Shown: piece by piece, positions 45,601 through 56,265 of the stretch | Position numbering within the stretch: position 1 is the stretch's first letter | Layout: each line of letters starts with the position of its first letter | NCBI GenBank assembly: GCA_026214975.1 | Contig: CM047805.1 | Location: 195,176,601 to 195,240,600 of the forward strand | Source of the DNA: Gentiana macrophylla | Taxonomy: Eukaryota; Streptophyta; Magnoliopsida; Gentianales; Gentianaceae | Length of the DNA: 64,000 nt | Direction: 5' to 3' | Position numbers and translations under genes: made by a program | Notes under the pieces: generated by a model | The model's database searches: none | What the model saw: only the letters and a program-made list of their open reading frames with translations | Told to the model about the DNA's origin: nothing

Positions 45601-46220
45601 CCTTCTACAAAAACTCTAACAACAACAAAAAATTTTAAAGTTTAAATACAGTAAGTTTACGTGACTAATTTTATAATTTTGCGGGATTTACCTTGCTTTT
45701 TCCTCTTATCATAACCCCGGTGATAGATTTCTGGACAAGGGAATTGCGTCTGCGGACTATGCATCATGAACCAAAAAAAACCAGTAACGCAGGCGCGCTT
45801 AAGTTGAACTGAACCGCGGAATATTCCGAGAACCGCCATTTCTGCAGCCCATGGTTGATTAAAGTCATATATAACCAAGCCCGGATGAATTTTCGTTAAA
45901 AGAGTAGAAAATTGAGGGCTGGCTTTCTCGTATTCGTTCTTGAGTACGACCATCAGATGGGGTGGGAGGCCATTAGTGGTGTGATTATGAAGAGGAAGCT
46001 CCGGAGATGGAGGAATGTGAAAAGGAAGTAGCTCTATGGAATTAGCATATTTTTGGGTGATTTTATTTTTAATGGATTGTAAGAGAATAGGGGTGGAACA
46101 AAGGTAAGTATGGAAGTTTCTGTCGGCTAGCTTCTTGGCTAGCTCAAGGAAGGGGGAGATATGGCCGTGGGCTAACCATGGTAGCATTAATACAGAGGTT
46201 GCGGTTTCTTTGCCCTCCAT
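39650..46220 (-). CDS. UGT-2: UGT94-like glycosyltransferase, two exons (46220-45692, 40491-39650)
   Basis: Exon 1 runs from the ATG at 46220 to 45692 (donor AAG|GTAAAT); exon 2 runs from 40491 (acceptor TTTTTTTCCAG|GT) to the stop at 39650. Joining them gives a phase-1 Gly codon and a 456-residue protein, the usual UGT length. Predicted catalytic residues His20 (LAHGH) and Asp119 (VIYDFNQPW) are present. The complete 44-residue PSPG box is 327-370 (WAPQKRILKHSNVGGF ... HCGWNSVNES ... MHSDQ), ending in DQ, common in UDP-glucose users. The likely role is adding glucose to an existing glycoside; the acceptor is unknown. Closely related UGT-1 lacks this intron. Residues about 129-144 differ sharply from UGT-1 because of compensating single-base deletions, so activity is uncertain. 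An alternative reading is a gene newly broken by Copia-II. Confidence 0.82.
40832..41224 (+). repeat. 5' LTR of Copia-II
   Basis: 393 bp with an internal AAGCTACTAGAAATATTGG / AAGCTACTAGATACATG repeat and a TATA box CTATATATA at 41068-41076. Confidence 0.93.
41279..45217 (+). pseudogene. Copia-II gag-pol, frameshifted
   Basis: Gag begins near the ATG at 41279 and is recognisable as NFDYWFIKMRTYFCAQDLWD (from 41330, another frame). Two CCHC knuckles follow (CVICKRKSHLEKDC and CKNCKKFGHVEKVC, 42020-42130). The protease site is destroyed: where D-S/T-G is expected, the reading is WYLDNWLQDNHMT (about 42225). The integrase shows IRSDRGKEY and PEQNGVSERKNRT (42990-43120). The RT shows VKWVYKTKLN, FAPVARLDTIRALI and an intact LYVDDLIFTG (about 44275). 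RNase H remnants reach 45200. The longest open stretch is 42895-43830. Domain assignments are firm; activity is excluded by frame breaks. Confidence 0.93.
45227..45621 (+). repeat. 3' LTR of Copia-II
   Basis: 395 bp, collinear with the 5' LTR; differences cluster at 45271-45300. Confidence 0.93.
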
Positions 46221-46411
46221 TGATATCTGAACAGAATGCAAACCTTGTTTTTTTTTTCAGTCTTGCTTTATTAGTCTGGGTAGATTTGTAGATTTGTTTT
46301 TTTGGAAAAAAATAATAGCTTATAGATATTTGGAAAGAAATAATTTGGACAGATTTATGCAAATTGGGGAGAAAAATACATTGAATATGAAAATACTGCA
46401 GCGGTTCTTTA

Positions 46412-46698
46412 GGGCATTCACATCAGAAACCTCATTTTCTTTTCCTAAAATAATATATATCTATATTTTACAACATTTTAATTCAATACACTCCACACCA
46501 GTATCTCTATCTATGTCATTATACCAAATACCATTAAAATACAGATAGTGTTCCACAAATAGGAATACACTATTCACTAACCCTAAAAATAAATAGGGAT
46601 GAGGCTTCTGCTATGAAGGTATTTTAAGAAAATTTTCATTTTTATCTTTATTTAATTTAGAGATAGAGTATCGTATAGGGCTTCCGATGTGAATGCCC
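46412..46698. mobile_element. Tourist-like (PIF/Harbinger) MITE
   Basis: The left end GGGCATTCACATCAGAAACC and the inverse of the right end GGGCATTCACATCGGAAGCC match at all but two positions. TTA is duplicated at 46409-46411 and 46699-46701. It is 287 bp long, has no coding capacity, and lies about 190 bp upstream of the UGT-2 start, where it could affect the promoter. Confidence 0.9.
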
Positions 46699-46701
46699 TT
46701 A

Positions 46702-47517
46702 TTCATTGATGGGTTGCTAAAAAATGCTTTTTTTTTTTTTTTTTAATTTATTTTTTATTCCTGTTTGCTAAAAAAGCATTAAAAAAAAAAACATCCGCAT
46801 GGGGTTTGTACTTTGTACCCCAAGAAACATCACATATCTAGCAAACAAATAGGCTGAGACATTTCTCGTACGCCTTATAAAAGAAAAGCAAATAAAGATA
46901 AAAAAAGATGACTCCTGCAAACAATCATGCACTAAGCAACCGAACGATGTAAGATCCCCCTCCAATTAGGTCTGCCCGTTTCCTCACCACTCTTGTTCTT
47001 CGGCATCTATGCTCTTTTTCATTAACAAATGGATGGATGTGATGAATCTTTAGGATAAACACTAGGTAAGCAGACAGATTGAACTTATCAGTTAATCAAA
47101 ACAACAAGATAACTCTTAAACTAGCGCGCTTATCATTTAACCCACACCAGCTTTTTGAATAAATGCCGTAGTGCGCAAAAAATTTTCTAAATTTTCAGTT
47201 TAATTCATTGTACACTAAATTATCTATTTGGCCGCTAAACCATCTTTTTTTTTAAATTGCCCAACGATTGAGTGACTATTTTTACCCCGGTAAAGGTCGA
47301 TTTTTCGAAGAATGATTATAGAATCAACTATCCTAATGTCGATTCCTAAAGGAATCAATAGCGTTGTCAAGTTTCCATGTAATTGGTCTGATGCACAGTA
47401 ATAATGTTGTCAAACGTATATCTTTGTTCATAAATATGCTCGGATTTGACTAATCATTGCTCGTAAGCATTCGTTTGTAAAACCTAGCGAACTGTCAGGA
47501 ATGATCACAAGTAGTGT
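46702..47517. other. Intergenic, nothing recognised
   Basis: AT-rich with long T and A runs; no ORF or element boundary that I can support. Confidence 0.45.
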
Positions 47518-47522
47518 TTCTC

Positions 47523-47680
47523 TATTGTATTTACTAAACATTATATTTCATTGAGTAATCACAGTATTACATCATTGTATATATAGGCCTAGAATGGCTT
47601 GGCCAACAAGACGTAGGAAATAAATAATAAATACATAAATATTATTCTAATATTAGTTGCTATTAATAATATCCTCGACA
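47523..47680 (-). repeat. 3' LTR of Copia-III
   Basis: 158 bp, minus strand TGTCGAGGATATT...ACAATA; differs from the 5' LTR at only two or three positions. Confidence 0.92.
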
Positions 47681-49640
47681 CGCCCCCGTAATCCCGTGGG
47701 AAGGGGCTGAACACTGAGATTGGCCTTAAGAGAGTCGAAACGCGGTCGTGGTAATGGTTTGGTGAGGAGATTGGCCAATTGATCCTTGGTGCTGAGAAAC
47801 AAAACAGATAGGCGTTTGGAAGCAACGAGTTCGCGGACATGGTGGAAATCTATCTCAATGTGCTTTGTACAAGCATGGAAAACCGGATTGTGTGCCAAAT
47901 ATGTCGCGCCAATATTGTCACACCAGAGAATCGGGGCGGTAGGGAGAGGAATGCGTATTTCCGAGAGCAAGCTACAGAGCCACTAAACTTCGGCTGCCGT
48001 ATTAGACAAAGTTTTGTACTCGGCCTCGGTGCTGCTCTTAGAGACCGTGAGATGTTGTTTGGAACGCCAGCTAATTAGATCACCACCAAGAAAAATACAA
48101 TAAGCCCTAATGGAGCGGCGATTGTCCGGGTCCGCCGCCCAGTCAGAGTCGGAATAAGCATTAAGAGTAACCGGCGAGTGCTTGGAGAGAAATAGGCCGT
48201 CGGAGATAGTGTGCTTGAGGTAGCGCAAACATTTAACAGCAAGCCAATAATCATCAGAAGGCGCATGCATAAATTTACTAACGTTATGAACAACGAACGC
48301 AATGTCAGGACGAGTAAAACTGAGATATTGCAGACCACCCACAACCGTGCGATATAATGAGGGGTCGTTAAACGGTGAATTTGAAGCGGCAGACATTCTA
48401 GTTGAGGCAGACATTGGCGTGTGACAGAGTTTGGACTTGTCCATTCCAGCACATTGAAGGAATTGTAGAATATACTTTCGTTGAGTAAGCTAGAGCCCAT
48501 CCGAAGTAAAAAGAGCCTCAACACCCATGAAATACGAAAGAGGACCAAGATCCTTAACCGGAAACTGGGAGCCAAAGTACGCAATAACCTATTCAATCAG
48601 AGAAGAAGAAGTGCCAGTAATAAATACATCATTAACATAAATAAGTATATAGATACGCTCATTGCGGGGTGAGTACACATAAAGAGATGTATCGGCTTTG
48701 GAGGCCGTGAATCCATATCGAGCAAGAGTTTCAGTGAACCGGGCAAACCAAGCACGGGGGGCTTTCCGAAGACCATACAAGCTGCGCTTAAGACGGCAAA
48801 CATGATACGGGAAGTCAGGATGGACAAACCCCTGTGGTTGCTGCATGTAAACAGGTTCGGATAAGTGGCCATGAAGAAAGGCATTATGGATGTCCACTTG
48901 TTGTATAGACCAGCCCTGTGTGACGGCAAGAGACAAAAGGAGACGAATGGTCACAGGTTTAACAACTGGACTAAACATCTCGAAGAAATCCACACCCTCA
49001 GTTTGGTGAAAGCCCTTTGCAACGAGCCGAGCTTTATGTCGTTCGTAGCGTCCATCTGCATGATGCTTAGTCCTGTACACCCATTTGTTACCTACAACAT
49101 TCATATAAGAGTGAAAGGGTACAAGATCCCAAGTATTAGTATGCAGCAGAGCATTAATTTCCTCTCTCATTGCATTACGCCAAATTTGGTGCTTAGAGGC
49201 TTCGGTAAAAGAGGTGGGATCGGTGAAGGTGGAGGTGGAGCTAGAGATGAGAGCTCGGGAAAGAGGGTAGCGGATGTAGTCCTGCATTTGCTACGGCTTG
49301 AGAGTATTTGTTTTGGTACGAGTGACCATTGGGTGTGGTGGCGGGGAATTGTGTAAGGGGGCCGCAGAGGGACTGAGGCTGGGGCTGGCCGTAGGGGTTG
49401 GGGAGGGTGGGTCATCCGAAGGTGGAACATAGGTGATGGGGGCTGATGGTGAAGTAATGGGAAGAGACGGTGGAGGAGCTAGGGAGGTCGGCAATGGTAC
49501 AAGGAGGTTGGAAGGAGACACTGGAGAGAAAGACAGAGTATATGGAAATAGAGTTTCATCGAAGACAACATGCCGGGCAATATAGACACGGCCAGAGGAG
49601 AGGTCCAGACACTTATATCCATGGTGGTTGGGGCTGTAAC
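47650..49640 (-). pseudogene. Copia-III pol, RT and RNase H part
   Basis: A proline/serine-rich linker (49521-49291) leads to the RT (KWVYRTKHHADGRYERHKAR, FSPVVKPVTIRLLLSLAVTQ, IQQVDIHNAFLHG; 49287-48589). The catalytic YVDD is changed to YVND (LIYVNDVFITG, about 48640), which should abolish polymerisation. RNase H follows (LNAYSDSDWAADPDNRRS, SSTEAEYKTLS; 48444-47983) to the 3' end. Stops occur near 49290, 48588, 48495 and 47983. Confidence 0.92.
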
Positions 49641-50869
49641 CAAGGAAGATGCACGACTGTCTCGGATTTTATAGCAAAGCAAAACAAACAAGTAATAAAT
49701 AAATCCGGTTTACCCCAAGTGCAGGGATCGTAGTATAGCGATTAAAAACCGGAGTCGATCCACAGGGAATCGAGGTTGGTCTAGTTCTTAATTTTTCTAA
49801 AAGTGTCACGAGAAATAAAAACTAAAAACGAAAACAAATAACTAGACAGAGGGTTGTCAATCCAAAGCCAGGAAAGATAATTACGAACCGAACTAACTAA
49901 GTTAATTCTAATCTATAAACTAAGAAGACAATAAAAATTGCTACGATTACTATGATGAAGACGAAGCAAAACAGCACAACGATTTTTCTTTCAAGTAATT
50001 TAACAACGAACAAGCAGTGATCCACCGATTCCCGCAACCCTCAATTTTGACTCTAGATTATCTTGTGGTGATTTAACGAAAATTGTGATTCACCTAGCGA
50101 AGGTATGAACTCCTAATCTCTTAGAAAAGTTCGCCTATCAATCTTTTATCTTTCGATTTTAAAGATTAACGCTTTCATAACAAAGGTGTGAAATCTCTCA
50201 ATTTCGCAATCTAGAAATTCAATCTATCAACTCTCGTTAATTAGATTAAAAATCCAATCTTTACTACGGTGATCTAAGTTTAACTACGACTCTCGTCAAA
50301 CGTTAAACATCAAACAGCAACCATCTCTCGATATAAATTGCATAACAACAATCAAAACATAGAAAAGATACAACTTTTATTAAAACATACAAGATAATCC
50401 AAATTCGAAATTGAGATGTTGCTAAGAATCGGCTTCACAAGGCTCGTTCCAACGTGCTTTAGCTACTCATCATCGTTTTATTACAAATTTATTTATTTAT
50501 ACAAGCATATACATATACATACATAGACATATGTATACATACATGGGCCCAAAATAAAAAGAAAGAAGAAAGAAGCTTGCATATATGCTCACATATAGAT
50601 ATACATAGACATATATGTATATATACATACATACAACTTCAAATCTTCAACAAGAAAAGATAGAAAAAATGGAGAAACTAGTAAAGAAAGTGGCGGCCAT
50701 GGTGGCTAAGAAAAGGGCATGGAAGAGGAGAAAGGAACGGCCAAGAATGGCCAAAAAGGGGCCAGGAAGATGGATGGAAATGGAGGAGTTTATATAGGGA
50801 GAGATTGTATGAAGGAGGTGGTATTTGGGGAGAAGGTATAAGGGAGGTAGTATTTGGGGGAGGCTAGGA

Positions 50870-50975
50870 GGTTGTTATGTAGGCTTGGGAGTAATGATGA
50901 GTTTGTTGGGGAGGCTAGGGAGGTTGTTATGGAGGCTTGGGAGTAATGATGAGTTTGTTGGGGAGGCTAGGGAGT
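50870..50975 (-). repeat. 52-bp tandem repeat in U3, nested LTR copy near 50.9 kb
   Basis: GGTTGTTATGxAGGCTTGGG units repeat twice plus a partial, immediately upstream (minus strand) of the LTR TATA box at about 50785-50800. The partner array is at 52803-52908. Confidence 0.8.
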
Positions 50976-51467
50976 GCAAAATAATATCTCCGGTTCGTCC
51001 ATTTTTTCCGCTGTTCGGAAGAAAAATCATAACTTGAGTTGTAGACCTCCGATTGACGTGATTCAAAATGCGTTCGAAAGCTCGTTTGAATATCTACAAC
51101 TTTCATCAAGACTTTGTCCCCTGAAAATGCCTCTAAGTCGGGTAAAACTTCCATCGAAAACAGGTTACGGTAGAAGTGCGTTGGAAAAATGATCCGTTGA
51201 TCTTGTAAGCTTGTGGCATATTCTTCCATCCTTCAAAATCCATATTTTAGGACTCAAAAACGTGCCTTCTTCATCAAATATTCTCTTTGTATCCAAAATA
51301 TTCTCTTTGTCCCCTCTTAGATTTTTCTTGCTTCAGTCAGACAAAACTCTCGTCTCGTGATTCAGTCTTCAGTTCCATTTCCGCAGTAAATCTTATCTTT
51401 TTTACCTGAACACAAAGAAACGAACCACGAGTAAATCTGAAAACAAAAGTTTTAACAGTACAATATT

Positions 51468-51536
51468 TAGTATTTATCTATGATTATCTATCAAAAACCT
51501 ATAAAAAAATATATCAGTATAAAAATATATCCACAG
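51468..51536. repeat. 70-bp segment inverted relative to 53405-53476
   Basis: TAGTATTTATCTATGATTAT...TATATCCACAG here reads as its reverse complement at 53405-53476, while the flanking CAATATTT and TTTTAACA sequences keep the same orientation in both LTR copies. Confidence 0.85.
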
Positions 51537-52604
51537 AAAAATTTGTCTCGGATTTTATAGCAAAGCAAAACAAACAAGTAATAAATAAATCTGGTTTACC
51601 CCAAGTGTAGGGATCGTAGTATAGCGATTAAAAACCGGAGTCGATCCACAGGGAATCGAGGTTGGTCTAGTTCTTAATTTTTCTAAAAGTGTCACGAGAA
51701 ATAAAAAACTAAAAACGAAAACAAATAACTGGACAGAGGGTTGTCAATCCAAAGCCAGGAAAGATAATTACAAACCGAACTAACTAAGTTAATTCTAATC
51801 TATAAACTAAGAAGACAATAAAAATTGCTACGATTACTATGATGAAGACGAAGCAAAAACAAAGACAACGATTTTTCTTTCAAGTAATTTAACAACGAAC
51901 AAGCGGTGATCCACCGACTCCAAAGAACCCTCGCTTTACTCCAGATTATCTTGTGGTGATTTAACAAAAATTGTGATTCACCTATCGTGGGTATGAATTT
52001 CTAATATCTTAGAAATTCGTCTATTAATCTCTTATCTTTCGATTTTAAAGATTAACGGTTTAATAACAAAGGTGTGAAATTATTTCAATTTCGCAATCTA
52101 GATATCAACATAACAACTCTCGTTATATATAGGTTAAAGATCCAAACTTTCCTATGGTGATCTAGTTTAACTACTCTTGTCAAACGTTAAACATCAAACA
52201 GCAACCATCTCTCGATATAAATTGCATAACAACAATAAAAACATAGGAAAGATACAACTTTTATTAAAACTCACAAGATAATCCAAATTCGAAATCGAGA
52301 TGTTGCTAAGAATCGGCTTCACAAGGCTCGTTCCAACGTGCTTTAGCTTCTCATCATCGTTTTATTACAACTTTATTTATACACACAAGCATATACATAT
52401 ACATACATAGACATATGCACACATATATGGGCCCAAAACTAAAAAGAAAGAAGAAAGAAGCTTGCATATATGCTTACATATAGATATACATAGACATATA
52501 TGTATATATACATACACACATCTTCAAGTCTTCATCAAGGAAAAGTGAAAAAGAGTGGAGAAATCAAGGGAGAGAGGGGCGGCCAAGAAGAGTGGCCAAG
52601 GAGG

Positions 52605-52692
52605 GGCATGGAAGAGGAGAAAGGGACGGCCAAGAATGGCCAAAAAGGGGCATAGAAGAGGAGAAAGGGACGGCCAAGAATGGCCAAAAAGG
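52605..52692 (-). repeat. 44-bp tandem repeat in the LTR leader
   Basis: GGGGCATGGAAGAGGAGAAA...GGCCAAGAATGGCC occurs twice here but once in the sister copy (about 50715-50755). It lies just downstream of the TATA box in the transcribed direction. Confidence 0.7.
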
Positions 52693-53893
52693 GGCAAGGA
52701 AGATGGATGGAAATGGAGGAGTTTATATAGGGAGAGATTGTATGAAGGAGGTGGTATTTGGGGAGAAGGTATAAGGGAGGTAGTATTTGGGGGAGGCTAG
52801 GAGGTTGTTATGTAGGCTTGGGAGTAATGATGAGTTTGTTGGGGAGGCTAGGGAGGTTGTTATGGAGGCTTGGGAGTAATGATGAGTTTGTTGGGGAGGC
52901 TAGGGAGTGCAAAATAATATCTCCGGTTCGTCCATTTTTTCCGCTGTTCGGAAAAAAAATCATAACTTGAGTTGTAGACCTCCGATTGACGTGATTCAAA
53001 ATGCGTTGGAAAGCTCGTTTGAATATCTAAAACTTTCATCAAGACTTTGTCCCCTGAAAATGCCTCTAAGTCGGGTAAAATTTCCATAAAAAACAGGTTA
53101 CGGTAGAAGTGCGTTGGAAAAATGATCCGTTGATCTTGTAAGCTTGTGGCATATTCTTCCATCCTTCAAAATCCATATTTTAGGACTCCAAAACGTGCCT
53201 TCTTCATCAAATATTCTCTTTGTATCCAAAATATTCTCTTTGTCCCCTCTTAGATTTTTCTTGCTTGATCAATGACAAAACTCGTCTCTCGTGATTCGAT
53301 CTTGATTCCATTTCATGATAAATCTTATCTTTTTACACGAACACAAAGAAACGAACCACGAGTAAATCTGAAAGCAAAAGTTTTAACAAGATACAATATT
53401 TGTACTGTGGATATATTTTTATCTTGATATATTTTTTTTTTTATAGGTTTTGATAGATAATCATAGATAAATACTAAACGTAAATTCTACATGACACTCC
53501 GGCTACTAAACCGGTACAAAAAAAACTAGTAAAAACATAATATTTTATATAATACCTACTACTTATACATTTAGATAATTCTAAGGAATTAATGACTTGA
53601 AATGATATAACAATGCTCAAAATCTGAACTTTATCTTCTTTTAATCATCTTTTAGATCGAAAATATGTATCTACAAGACATCAAAACACTGCAAAGTGTA
53701 ATCACATTCATAAAGATAAGAAATCAACAATAAAAACACATAATTCAACCAACTTTGCAAATAAATCATTTAAAACCCCACTTGCTCAATAAACCGATTA
53801 AACGCTCATTTTCTATGCAAATTATATAAATGTGGTGGAAATCATTATAAAATATATCATTAGAAATTGTATAAAATCACCCTTAACAACGAC

Positions 53894-55988
53894 TTAGAAC
53901 GAAAATCAGTTTTATGAGCGGTATATGGGCAAAGGTAAGGCCAACACGCACATCCAAACACACGAAGGAAAGATAATCTGGGGTACGACCAGAGACCATT
54001 TCATAAGGGGATTTGTAATTGAGAGTCCGAGTGGGAGACGCTTAATGATGTAAGTGGCGGTGACGAAGGCATCCTCCCGATAAGGAAGGGGGAGATTGGA
54101 TTGAGTGAGGAGCGAGAGACCAACTTCAACTATTTGGCGATGACGCCGTTCAATGGCGCCGGCTTACTCGTGGGTGTGTGGGCAGGACAAACGGTGGGTG
54201 ATGCCCAAAGTGGTGAGAAAGTGAGTGAGATGGCGGTATTCGCCACCCTAATCCGTTTGCAGTGATTTTAATTTAGTATTGAATTGGTGCCCAATCATCG
54301 AAAGAAAATCACGAAAAGTAGATTCAACATCTTTGCGCTTTAAAGGAAAAATCCACAAATATTTCGTAAAATCATCCATAAAGCTGACATAATAACGCGG
54401 TCCATAAATAGAGGTTTCAGTGCAAGGACCCCAGACATCAGAATAAATTAAATCCAAAGGAGATGCAGAAGTAAAATCAGACACATAAAGAGGTTGACGA
54501 TGACTTTTAGCTAATTGACACGGTGCACACACACTAGTGGGTGCTTTATTGGAGAGTGAAATAGTCAAATGACCTAAGATATGACGTAAGATAGGATAGG
54601 AGCAGTGGCCAAGACGTTGGTGCCAGGTAGAGGACGAATTGGTGGAAATGGCAAGTGCTTGAGCTGGGGAGCGTTGGAAGGAGGTGGAGAAGTGGTAGAG
54701 TCCATCTTTGACATATCCTCTATGATGGACGCGGCCTGAGTAGTCCTTCGCAAGAAAATAGGTGTTATGAAATTCAAAGAATACAGAGTTGTCATTGGCA
54801 AATTGACAGACATATAATAAATTTTGACGGATTAAAGGAGAAACTAAAACATTAGACAAAAGATAAGTCTGGGAAGGGGAGGAAATAGAAGCAGAACCAA
54901 AATAGGATATAGCTAAACCTGTACCATCGCCAACGTGAACCTTATCGGGACCATCATAGGGCTCGTAATTTAGGTTGAGGTTGCGGAAGTCATTGGTAAG
55001 ATGATGAGTGGCACCGGTGTCAGCTACCCAATCTGGAGAAGAAGGGTAATATGGCTGCGTGAGGTGGACGAGGTGGTGGTGGAGAAGCCTGATATGGTGC
55101 CGGCTGATATGGCACAGGTTGGGTATAGCGATAATAGCAGTTGTGGGCTGTGTGACCATACCGGGAGCAAATTTGACATTGTTGATTCGGATCACCGGAG
55201 TAAGATTGGCCACGACCACGGCCACAACCTCGGTAATTGTTGGAGCCTCGTCCCCTATTAGAATTCGGCTGGTTGGTGGAGGTGGCCACATTGGCCGAAG
55301 GTGCATCATGAGGGATTAATGATGCAGCAGACGGAAGTTGGGGACGCTGGTGCTGGATGCGAGATTCAAGAGTCAACAACTAGGAATAAAAACCTCATCA
55401 ATGGTGACCATAGAGCGAGACCCGAGCGTGGTAAATAGGGAGTCATAATCAGGCCCTAACCCAACCAGTAGTACATATGCTATAAAATCATCGTCGGAGA
55501 GGGGGTGGCCGGCGAGTGCTAGATCATCCGTAATTCGTTTGAGTTTGAAATAATAGTCTGAGGCGGAGAGATCAAGTTTACGAGTCGAAGCAAGTTCGGT
55601 GCGGAGTTGAACTAGTTTAGTCTGGCTGGCAGATGCAAAGGACGTCTGTAACGCTGTCCATATGTCCTTCGAAGAAGAGGCTGTATAAACTTGCATCAAA
55701 ACATCATCGGATAGCGACGAGGTGATCGTACTGAGTATCAGATTATCTTGCTTACTCCATTCGGCAAAGGCTGGATTAGGAGAGGAGGTGCCGGCTGCAT
55801 CTGTAGTTGTTTTCGCCGGTAGAGCCCTTGGCCCCGGAGATAAGGGAGAATCTGAGCACGCCAAAGAAGTAATTTTGTCGAGTTAATTTAGAGATATGGA
55901 TGGAGGAGGAGGGGGAGAACGTTGGATAGGAGGAAGAAGAAGCTGCCGTGGTGGCTGTAGCAGTGATGGTGCTATCAGATTCGGCCAT
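53894..55988 (-). pseudogene. Copia-III gag, protease and integrase part
   Basis: Gag starts at the ATG at 55988 and is frameshifted near 55860. The middle (55864-55373) has SSSKDIWTALQTSFASAS and DYYFKLKRITDDLALAG, a typical plant Copia gag. A zinc knuckle CQICSRYGHTAHNC (about 55180) follows an RG-rich stretch. The protease is WVADTGATHHL (DTG intact, about 55025). Pre-integrase STWHQRLGHCSYPIL and CQLAKSHRQP, then the integrase DLIYSDVWGPCTE, follow to a stop at 54248. Integrase remnants continue to the nested insertion at 53888. Confidence 0.92.
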
Positions 55989-56102
55989 GGCTGGGCGATT
56001 AAAGAACTAGGGTTTTGGGGAAGACGAGGGTTTTGTGTTTTTTTTTGTTTAATTCAGCGTAATACCGTGAGAGGAGAAAACGGCCTGCTTTGATACGTAC
56101 CA

Positions 56103-56260
56103 TATTGTATTTACTAAACATTATATTTCATTGAGTAATCACATTATTACATCATTGTATATATAGGCCTAGAATGGCTTGGCCAACAAGACGTAGGAAA
56201 TAAATAATAAATACATAAATATTATTCTAATATTAGTTGCTATTAATAATATCCTCGATA
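56103..56260 (-). repeat. 5' LTR of Copia-III
   Basis: 158 bp; the outermost base pair has decayed from TG to TA at the 5' end (minus strand TATCGAGG). Confidence 0.92.
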
Positions 56261-56265
56261 TTCTC

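Larger units (their letters stand above)
40832..45621 (+). mobile_element. Copia-II: full-length Ty1/Copia element in the UGT-2 intron
   Basis: The 5' LTR (40832-41224) and 3' LTR (45227-45621) both begin TGTTAAATTGTGCTACAC and end CTCTAACA. The exact duplication ACAAC lies at 40827-40831 and 45622-45626. The primer-binding site TGGTATCGGAGC is at 41227 and the polypurine tract AAGGAGGAG at 45218-45226. The order gag, protease, integrase, RT, RNase H identifies Copia. Several frameshifts and stops make it non-autonomous. The LTRs differ mainly around a TTCTAGAAT block, so the insertion is not brand new. Confidence 0.95.
40492..45691 (-). other. Intron of UGT-2, 5.2 kb, enlarged by Copia-II
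   Basis: GT...AG ends with a T-rich tract before the acceptor. Subtracting Copia-II and one copy of its 5-bp duplication leaves about 405 bp of AT-rich intron. Copia-II lies antisense to the gene. Confidence 0.75.
49658..53888 (-). mobile_element. Nested, partially duplicated TGTTAAGGG-type LTR in Copia-III
   Basis: One 5-bp duplication ACGAC (49653-49657, 53889-53893) encloses the block, so it entered once. It consists of a full LTR (51544-53888, minus strand TGTTAAGGG...CCGAGACA) followed directly by a second copy (49658-51543) that lacks the first ~410 bp. No gag or pol is present. Both copies keep a TATA box CCCTATATAAACTCC and 52-bp tandem repeats just upstream of it. Confidence 0.85.
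47523..56260 (-). mobile_element. Copia-III: defective Ty1/Copia element with short 158-bp LTRs and a nested LTR block
   Basis: The two 158-bp LTRs are almost identical (47523-47680 and 56103-56260). The flanking duplication is TTCTC (47518-47522, 56261-56265). On the minus strand the primer-binding site TGGTACGTATC follows the 5' LTR at 56102, and a polypurine tract ACGGGGGCG precedes the 3' LTR at 47681. Gag, protease and integrase lie at 55988-53894, RT and RNase H at 49640-47650. Between them a 4.2 kb foreign block (49658-53888) with its own duplication interrupts pol. Nearly identical LTRs suggest a fairly recent insertion despite many coding defects. Confidence 0.95.

Noticed and set aside
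48865..49356. Plus ORF of 163 codons in Copia-III
   Set aside because: Antisense of the RT coding strand; no independent motif.
50875..53162. Pairs of near-identical ORFs (63, 70 and 100 codons) at 50.9 and 52.9 kb as duplicated genes
   Set aside because: They lie in LTR U3/leader repeats and are duplicated only because the LTR is.
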